From Paenibacillus sp. YN15 (lineage in GTDB: Bacteria > Bacillota > Bacilli > Paenibacillales > NBRC-103111): DNA of 64,000 bases. The position numbers and the translations under genes are program-made. Below are positions 55,407-64,000 of the stretch, in pieces (within the stretch, counting starts at the first letter, position 1; each line of letters begins with the position of its first letter). The notes below the pieces were generated by a model. The model was not told the origin of the DNA, searched no databases, and saw only the letters and a list, made by a program, of their open reading frames with translations. Location of the stretch: contig NZ_QMFA01000001.1 of NCBI RefSeq assembly GCF_003285005.1, positions 310,001 through 374,000 of the forward strand. Reading direction: 5' to 3'.

Positions 55407-55583
55407 CGGACCCAGATTCCGTTATTGCTGAAAAAACCGGCGTTTTTCCGTATATCCGGACCGACGATCCGTTATGCGGAAAAAAAGTGGGGTTTGGGCA
55501 GCATTGAGAGGCAAATAACGGATCTCCTGTCCGTGAAATCCTCAAAAGAGGGTAATTTTGAAAAATAACGGAACCTGAGTCCG
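55407..55583. repeat. Repeat cluster E: two direct and two inverted 20-bp elements
   Basis: CGGACC...CCGTTATT at 55407-55426 and, one base shorter at its end, 55457-55475; inverse AATAACGGA...TCCG at 55514-55533 and 55564-55583. Start-to-start distances are 50, 57 and 50. Same layout as clusters A-D. The rest of 55232-55740 shows no gene. Confidence 0.75.
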
Positions 55584-55740
55584 CTCGCAGGGCTGGTCCA
55601 AGCCTGTACGGCTGACCCAAGAGGAAGCAGCCCCGGCTTATGCGCAAGAAGTGGCCCGCGCATTCAGATGAACCATTTTCCATATTCATATTGTTTTATT
55701 TGCATTTAATAAATTTTCATGGATAGAAGGAATGTCAGCG

Positions 55741-58829
<3,089 letters not shown>

Positions 58830-58910
58830 ACTTCACTCCCGATACCCGGACCTTAAACCTGGGATACAATGTTCTCTAGGGGAGGCATAGCACCCCTGAT
58901 GAAGGAAATG

Positions 58911-58940
58911 GACGCCGTCTGCCAGACGGCGTCTTTTTTT
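58911..58940 (+). terminator. Rho-independent terminator of the beta-galactosidase gene
   Basis: GACGCCGTCT-GCC-AGACGGCGTC followed by seven T. Confidence 0.92.
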
Positions 58941-59062
58941 GTTTTCAGAGGCAAACAAAATAGCTATTTATCGGGACGAATATTACTATATCGACCAGTA
59001 GATCAAATGATAAGATCATGAAGGACTAAAGCAAATTCGCTATAAATGGAGGTGAATCAGCA

Positions 59063-60586
59063 ATGGCTATTGCGGGAATTGATATTGGGACCACCGGCTG
59101 TAAATGCACAGTGTATGATCGGAAGGGACGCTTCGTAAGCGAAGCCTATAAGGAATACCTGCCAGGCAGCACGGATGAACATACGATGATGGATGCCGCT
59201 ATGGTGTGGAACGATGCCAAGGAGGTCTTGCGGGAAGCGGCAAGCCAGCTCCAAGTGCCCCTGGAGGCGATTGGGGTTACTTCTTTCGGAGAAGCCCCCA
59301 TATGGCTGGATCGCCAAATGAAGCCCATGGCGCCTTCCATGCTGTATACGCATCCCGGCGGCCAACTGCAGTGTGTGCGTTTGACCCAACATTTTGGCAA
59401 AGGGTATATAACTCAAACTACAGGATTAAACCCGCATCCCATGTACAGCATCTCCAAGCTTATGTATGCTCGGGAGCAGAATCCGGAGCTGGCTAAAGAC
59501 TGCCGGGGCATCTGCTGCTTCGGAGACTTTATTGTCTATATGCTAAGCGGGGTCCGGCAGATGGATTATTCCTTAGCCAGTCGGACCATGGCTTTTGACA
59601 TCAACACCCTGAAGTGGGATGAAGCCATTCTGGAATACGCGTGTATCGACAAGTCCTGGATGCCCGAGCCTGTTCCGATTGGCTCCATCGCGGGGAAGAT
59701 CAGAAGCTCGGTGGCGGAGGAGCTGGGGATTGGCGGGGAGGTTATCATCGTATCCGGATGCCATGACCAGATTGCGGCAGCGATTGGAACAGGAGCATAC
59801 CGGCCAGGGATGGCGGTTGACGGAACCGGAACGGTAGAGTGCATGACTCCCGTATTTGGCCGTGAAGTCAATCGAGAGCTGCTGTATGCCGGAAGCTACC
59901 CGGTTGTTCCATTTTTGGATGATGCTTATGTGACGTATGCGGTTTCTTTTGCCGGGGGAGCGCTGTTGAAGTGGTATCGGGATAAGCTGGCTTATATGGA
60001 AGCGGCGGAAGCCCGTAAGCAGGGAGTCAATCCATATGATGTCTTCAATAACCGGATTGATAATTCCAAGCCTTCCGGATTGCTGGTGCTGCCTCATTTC
60101 ACAGGGGGAGGAACACCTTACATGGACCCGGGATCAAAAGGGGCGATCTTCGGCTTGACTGCGGAAACCGCCAGTGTGGAGATTTATCAAGCGCTGATGG
60201 AAGGGGTCACCTTCGAAATGGCGCTGAACATGGAACGGTTATCCGCAGTGGGGATTCAGATTCATACGCTGCGGGCGACTGGGGGCGGGGCGTTGTCCCC
60301 TGCCTGGCTTCAGATGAAGGCGGACATCCTGAACCGTCCCGTTGTTTCCCTGGGAGCGGCGCAGTCCGGTACATTGGGCAGTGTTATGTTGGCCGGGGTT
60401 GCATGCGGGGTCTATGCCTCTCTTCAGGAAGCGGAGTCTGCCTTGATCAAGATCGGACTTACGTATGAACCGGACCCGCAGAAGCATGAACGATATCAAT
60501 CCTGGTACCGCAAATACAAAAAATGTTATGAAGCCGTGAAGAGTGTGATGACGGCCGATGAGGAGGAAAAAATCTATGATACCTAA
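59063..60586 (+). CDS. FGGY-family carbohydrate kinase
   Basis: The 507-residue product has both FGGY halves: phosphate-binding GIDIGTTGCKCTVYD at the start, substrate-region Asp in GCHDQIAAAIGTGAY, the second phosphate loop DGTGTVECM and the C-terminal signature region RATGGGALSPAWLQMKADIL. The enzyme phosphorylates a ketose or polyol. It is the first gene of an operon with a FucI-like isomerase (11-base overlap) and a class II aldolase, so the substrate is probably the ketose made by that isomerase. Cannot be called xylulo-, rhamnulo- or fuculokinase from sequence alone. GGAGGTG precedes the start. Confidence 0.9.
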   Translation: MAIAGIDIGTTGCKCTVYDRKGRFVSEAYKEYLPGSTDEHTMMDAAMVWNDAKEVLREAASQLQVPLEAIGVTSFGEAPIWLDRQMKPMAPSMLYTHPGGQLQCVRLTQHFGKGYITQTTGLNPHPMYSISKLMYAREQNPELAKDCRGICCFGDFIVYMLSGVRQMDYSLASRTMAFDINTLKWDEAILEYACIDKSWMPEPVPIGSIAGKIRSSVAEELGIGGEVIIVSGCHDQIAAAIGTGAYRPGMAVDGTGTVECMTPVFGREVNRELLYAGSYPVVPFLDDAYVTYAVSFAGGALLKWYRDKLAYMEAAEARKQGVNPYDVFNNRIDNSKPSGLLVLPHFTGGGTPYMDPGSKGAIFGLTAETASVEIYQALMEGVTFEMALNMERLSAVGIQIHTLRATGGGALSPAWLQMKADILNRPVVSLGAAQSGTLGSVMLAGVACGVYASLQEAESALIKIGLTYEPDPQKHERYQSWYRKYKKCYEAVKSVMTADEEEKIYDT

Positions 60587-61997
60587 GAAAAAAATAACCT
60601 TCGCCTTATATTTTGGCAACCGGGGATTTATGCCGGAGTCCTTGGCCCTGGAGGCACGGAAGGAAGTCTCCAAAGCGGTTGTCGATGCCGGCTATGATTA
60701 TCTGATAATGGACGCGCAGGCTACCCGCAACGGATCAGTGGAAACAAGAGAAGAAGGCCGGATTTACGCCCGATGGCTCAAGGAGCATGAGGGAGAGTTC
60801 GACGGCGTCATTCTGTCGATGCCGAACTTCGGCGATGAGAATGGGGCAATCGCCGCTTTGGAGGAATGCGGGAAGCCCATCCTGATTCAAGCCTATCCGG
60901 ATGAAATCGGCAAGATGGGATTTGAGCATCGAAGAGACGCATATTGCGGGAAACTGAGTATTGAGGATGTATTTCATCAATACCGTGTCCCTTTCACCGC
61001 GCTGCAGCCGCATGTTGTTCATCCTTCCTCAAAGACGTTCATGCAGAACCTCCGTGATTTCGCCGCGATTTGCCGGGTTGTGAACGGGATGAAGAAATTC
61101 ACCATCGGTTGCTTCGGCGCGCGCACTACAGCCTTCAAGACTGTGCGGTTTGATGAAATTACGCTGCAGAAATACGGGATCACTGTAGAGACCTTTGACT
61201 TGTCGGAACTCATCCATCGTGTGCAGCGGATGAGTGATGATCGTCCGGAGGTCACAGCCAAGCGGCAGGTCTTTCAGGACTATACGAATTGTTGTCACGT
61301 ACCCGACGAAAAACTCACTGTTATTTCCAAGCTGAGTGTTGTTCTGGACGAGTATATGGCCGAATATCGGATGCAGGCCATCTCTATCCGCTGTTGGGAC
61401 GAGATACAATCGATACTTGGAGTTTCGCCATGCGTGATTCTAAGCGAGCTGAATGACAGAGGGATTGTCGCTTCCTGTGAGATTGACATCTGTACGGCCA
61501 TTAACATGTACGCCTTGCAGCTGGCGGCAGAAGAACCGGCAGCATGTCTGGATTGGAACAACAACTACGGGGATGATCCGGACAAAGTGATCCTGTTCCA
61601 TTGCGGACCTGTAGCCCAAAGCTTGATGACGGGCAAAGGTACTGTAACCGATCACAGGATGATTGCCAAGACCATGCCGGGTTGCGGCTGGGGCAGCAAT
61701 GAAGGGCGAATCCGCTCCTTCCCGATGACCTACTCCAACTGTATAACGGAAGATGGAAAGCTGACGTTCTACATGGAAGAGGGAGAATTCACGGAGGATG
61801 TCATTGAGGAGGGGTATTTCGGCTGTGCCGGCGTGGCCCGAATTCCCGGCTTGCAGAAGAAGCTGATTACCCTGGGCCGCGGCGGCTTCCGTCACCATAC
61901 TGCAGTGGGCGTGGGGCATGTAAAGCAAATTTTGCAGGAAGCCTTCAAGTATTATCTGGGCTACGAAATTCTTGATTTGGAGGCGGGCGCATGTTAG
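60576..61997 (+). CDS. L-fucose isomerase-like sugar isomerase
   Basis: The product is 473 residues from ATG 60576, preceded by AGGAGG; the frame opens six codons earlier. It resembles the FucI/AraA-like isomerase family: an N-terminal Rossmann-type domain (TFALYFGNRGFMPESLA, DGVILSMPNFGDENG), a middle domain with RCWDEIQSILGVSPC and CEIDICTAINMYAL, and a C-terminal barrel-like domain (LFHCGPVAQSLM, GCGWGSNEGRIRS). These enzymes use a divalent metal bound by Glu/Asp/His to convert aldose to ketose. Its start overlaps the kinase end and its end overlaps the aldolase start, so the three are translationally coupled. Substrate unknown. Confidence 0.8.
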   Translation: MIPKKKITFALYFGNRGFMPESLALEARKEVSKAVVDAGYDYLIMDAQATRNGSVETREEGRIYARWLKEHEGEFDGVILSMPNFGDENGAIAALEECGKPILIQAYPDEIGKMGFEHRRDAYCGKLSIEDVFHQYRVPFTALQPHVVHPSSKTFMQNLRDFAAICRVVNGMKKFTIGCFGARTTAFKTVRFDEITLQKYGITVETFDLSELIHRVQRMSDDRPEVTAKRQVFQDYTNCCHVPDEKLTVISKLSVVLDEYMAEYRMQAISIRCWDEIQSILGVSPCVILSELNDRGIVASCEIDICTAINMYALQLAAEEPAACLDWNNNYGDDPDKVILFHCGPVAQSLMTGKGTVTDHRMIAKTMPGCGWGSNEGRIRSFPMTYSNCITEDGKLTFYMEEGEFTEDVIEEGYFGCAGVARIPGLQKKLITLGRGGFRHHTAVGVGHVKQILQEAFKYYLGYEILDLEAGAC

Positions 61998-62845
61998 TCA
62001 CGTTGACCGATGTATTGAAGCTGGCGGAGGAAAAGGATTATGCGGTTGGATCGTTTAATACGCCCAATCTGGAAAGCATTATGGCTGTGGTGGAGACAGC
62101 CGAGAAGCTGGATGCTCCGGTTATTATCAGCCATGCCCAAGTTCACGAAGCGTTCATGCCCATCGAGAAGATTGGCCCTGTTATGCTCCATTTTGCCAAA
62201 ACAGCAACGGTGCCCGTCTGTGTTCACTTGGACCACGGGGAAGATCTGGAATACGTAGAAAAGGCGCTAAAGCTGGGATTTACCTCCGTTATGTATGACG
62301 GTTCTCTCTTGCCTTATGAAGAGAATGTTCGCCGTACCATTGAAACGGTTCGTATGGCGAAGGCATACAATTCCAGCGTCGAAGCGGAGATTGGCATCCT
62401 GGGCGGGCGTGAAGCGGGGGGAAGCGGGCCGGCAGTTTCCATGGAAAAGATGTACACCGATCCCGATATGGCTGACCGGTTCGTTGGCGAGACCGGGATT
62501 GACGCGCTGGCGGCTTCTTTCGGCACGGCCCACGGATTCTACAAAGCCAAACCAAAGCTGGATTTTGCGCGAATCGATAAAATTAAGGCATTGGTTGGAA
62601 TTCCGCTGGTGATGCACGGCGGTTCCGGCGTAAGTCCGGCGGACTACACCACGGCCATCAGCAAGGGAATTCGGAAGATCAATTATTATTCTTACATGGC
62701 CCGGGCGGGAGTACACAAGGTGGAAGAGCTGCTCAAGAATCAGCAGGTTGATTTCTTCCACGACATCTCGACGGCTGCTATAGATGGGATGAAGGCGGAT
62801 ATTGAAAAGGCGATGAAGGTGTTCTATCATCTCCAAACTGAATAG
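61991..62845 (+). CDS. Class II fructose-bisphosphate-type aldolase (GatY/KbaY/Fba superfamily)
   Basis: The 284-residue product has zinc ligands in VHLDHGED (two His), Glu in EAEIGILGGRE, His in FGTAHGFYK and His in LVMHGGSG, the normal class II set. It cleaves a ketose phosphate to glycerone phosphate and an aldehyde. FucA/RhaD/AraD-type aldolases, the usual partners of fucose or rhamnose operons, are from another family, so this combination is unusual. The GTTE-type signature of fructose-1,6-bisphosphate specificity is not evident to me. Starts seven bases before the isomerase ends. Confidence 0.9.
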   Translation: MLVTLTDVLKLAEEKDYAVGSFNTPNLESIMAVVETAEKLDAPVIISHAQVHEAFMPIEKIGPVMLHFAKTATVPVCVHLDHGEDLEYVEKALKLGFTSVMYDGSLLPYEENVRRTIETVRMAKAYNSSVEAEIGILGGREAGGSGPAVSMEKMYTDPDMADRFVGETGIDALAASFGTAHGFYKAKPKLDFARIDKIKALVGIPLVMHGGSGVSPADYTTAISKGIRKINYYSYMARAGVHKVEELLKNQQVDFFHDISTAAIDGMKADIEKAMKVFYHLQTE

Positions 62846-63680
62846 CCCTGTTTTCTTTGCGATAGGCAGAGGGCAGAATGCCGGTTAGCCGTTTGAAGGC
62901 TTTGGTGAAATAGTTATAATCGGGAATACCGACTTGCTCGGCGATTTCGTAGATCGGGCAATCCGTATCGCCTAACAGCTTCTTGCCCAATTGAATCCGG
63001 ATATTCCGAATATGCTCGGCAATGCCTACACCGAAGCTCTGCTCCGACAGTTTATACAGGTGCGACTTGCTGATGTTGAATTGCTTGCACAGAACAGAGA
63101 CCGAAAGATCATCCTTAATATGCTCCGTAATGTATCCGTCGATCTTCTGAGCCAGGGTATCCTGTTTCAGAATCAACATCCGGGAGAGGTACAGGTAGCT
63201 GGCGCTCATTTCCATCGTTCTGGCGTAAGCCTCTATAATGGACTTGGAAATATGCTTCTTCCGCTGAAAGGCGTTGTATAGCTTATTCATATCCAGATCA
63301 TAGCTGCTCACATTCTGGTAGATCCTATCCCATAACGCTTCACGTGATCCGGTTTGCAGCAATTGGCCGAACATAAGATAGCCGATGATCTGGTTGTCCG
63401 CCTGGATCGGCACCACCGTCTCGGTAAGCCCGGCATGGCATTCATAGGTATATAGCCGACGCTCGTTCTTAACCTTGCTGCAAGCTTCTTGATCACAACG
63501 AATACACGCGGCTTCTGCCCGCGGATCACTTCTGATGATGTGGCAGTAGGTTGAAAGCCGAGTGGGATAGGCAGCCAGTTCATGGAAGGAGTGATCGAAG
63601 ATAGCCGTACGGATGCCTGTCAGTGTGTAAAAGTTACGCAGCAGCTCTCTAACATCCGCAAGGTTAAATAACAGGTTCAT
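62778..63680 (-). CDS. PocR-domain AraC-family regulator
   Basis: The product is 300 residues from ATG 63678-63680, chosen because GGGGGA lies 9 bases upstream and PocR domains usually begin here; the open frame extends 20 codons further. The N-terminal PocR sensor (about 1-150) has CIRCDQEACSK and TYECHAGLTETVVPI with FGQLLQ, cysteine-rich as in the family, which binds small metabolites. The C-terminal AraC domain (about 190-280) has LCKQFNISKSHLYKLSEQ and IAEQVGIPDYNYFTKAFKR. The last 68 bases of the gene overlap the aldolase gene tail to tail. It is divergent from the second beta-galactosidase gene, so it probably controls both beta-galactosidase copies and perhaps the kinase operon. Confidence 0.88.
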   Translation of the reverse strand: MNLLFNLADVRELLRNFYTLTGIRTAIFDHSFHELAAYPTRLSTYCHIIRSDPRAEAACIRCDQEACSKVKNERRLYTYECHAGLTETVVPIQADNQIIGYLMFGQLLQTGSREALWDRIYQNVSSYDLDMNKLYNAFQRKKHISKSIIEAYARTMEMSASYLYLSRMLILKQDTLAQKIDGYITEHIKDDLSVSVLCKQFNISKSHLYKLSEQSFGVGIAEHIRNIRIQLGKKLLGDTDCPIYEIAEQVGIPDYNYFTKAFKRLTGILPSAYRKENRAIQFGDDRTPSSPFQYPPSSHL

Positions 63681-63798
63681 CAGATTGTTCCCCCAGCCAA
63701 TTTGAATGTGTTTCGACATGCTGGTTCTATTATCATACAACTACCCGCGGCTCTCAACAACACTTGGAAAAACTCCAATAATTCCTAAAAAACCAATG

Positions 63799-64000
63799 TT
63801 TATAATAGTCACATCGTTATATCCTAAATCCAAGGAGCGATATGGATGATTGAGGTAAACCGCTATTGGGAAAGTCTTGACGTGCTGCAGGAGAACCGCG
63901 AGGCGCCCCGGGCCTATTACATTCCTTACCGGGACGAGGCTTCCGCAGAGCGCGCCAAACGGGGGGCTTCCCCTTATTACCAAACGCTGAACGGCGGCTG
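63799..64000 (+). repeat. Second copy of the beta-galactosidase leader and N-terminus repeat
   Basis: Aligns gaplessly to 55741-55942. The region upstream of it (63741-63798) is not similar, so the 5' edge of the duplication lies near 63799. Confidence 0.9.
63846..64000 (+). CDS. GH2 beta-galactosidase, second copy, 3' end outside window
   Basis: The first 51 codons are visible from ATG 63846 (preceded by AAGGAG; an ATG at 63842 closes after three codons). They match the first copy at 55788 except for a few residues ([15 protein letters not shown] shared). Divergent from the PocR-AraC gene across a 165-base gap. Its completeness cannot be judged here. Confidence 0.88.
   Translation, partial: MIEVNRYWESLDVLQENREAPRAYYIPYRDEASAERAKRGASPYYQTLNGG

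Overview
The window looks like chromosomal DNA of a Paenibacillus-type, spore-forming Firmicute. The support is a LysM/GH18 spore-type hydrolase, SpoVR, a small Hfq, three giant secreted polysaccharide enzymes with C-terminal S-layer homology (SLH) domains, and a carbohydrate ABC importer that has no ATPase of its own and sits behind a membrane-bound AraC/YesN-type regulator. No rRNA, tRNA, CRISPR array or intact transposase was seen.

Layout. 1-1526: end of a LysM-GH18 hydrolase, then a small hfq with a terminator. 1534-6463: a visibly AT-richer, mostly minus-strand block bounded by a perfect 19-bp inverted repeat. It holds an ECF sigma factor, its overlapping membrane anti-sigma partner, a frameshifted small secreted protein, a secreted propeller-like protein, an M23-type peptidase and a frameshifted gene remnant. 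6669-11666: a 1442-residue activase/2-hydroxyacyl-CoA-dehydratase-like fusion and a CmpB-type membrane protein. 11787-24790: a glycan locus with an AraC sensor-regulator, two permeases, a solute-binding lipoprotein, an unassigned toroid-like protein and a secreted GH141-like beta-helix protein. 25273-28617: spoVR, a ThuA-like protein and an XhlA-like peptide. 28809-34106: a surface-anchored PL11 rhamnogalacturonan lyase. 34109-39064: housekeeping and accessory enzymes (Map, TetR, nitroreductase, Zn alcohol dehydrogenase, CE7 esterase). 39082-44802: an IS-like remnant, a LacI regulator and a GH38 alpha-mannosidase. 44919-55231: two surface-anchored GH43 enzymes. 55741-64000: a LacZ-type beta-galactosidase, a kinase/isomerase/aldolase operon, a PocR-AraC regulator and the start of a second, nearly identical beta-galactosidase gene.

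How the genes could work together: SLH-anchored PL11 and GH43 enzymes would cut pectic polymers (rhamnogalacturonan I and its arabinan or galactan side chains) at the cell surface. Oligosaccharides would enter through binding-protein-dependent importers. Cytoplasmic GH2, GH38 and CE7 enzymes would finish the breakdown, and a three-enzyme isomerase-kinase-aldolase route would take one released sugar into central metabolism. A shared cre-like motif upstream of four of these units suggests catabolite control.

The most unusual signal is not a gene. Five intergenic clusters (24934-25128, 27984-28179, 39181-39362, 40676-40921, 55407-55583) have the same layout: about four short palindromic elements, two in each orientation, separated by short-long-short spacers. 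Centre-to-centre distances are close to 52-63-52 bp (or 50-57/59-50). The arm sequences differ between loci while the layout is kept. A second clear signal is an identical palindrome in the leaders of the lacI-type gene and the GH38 gene, which predicts a small regulon.
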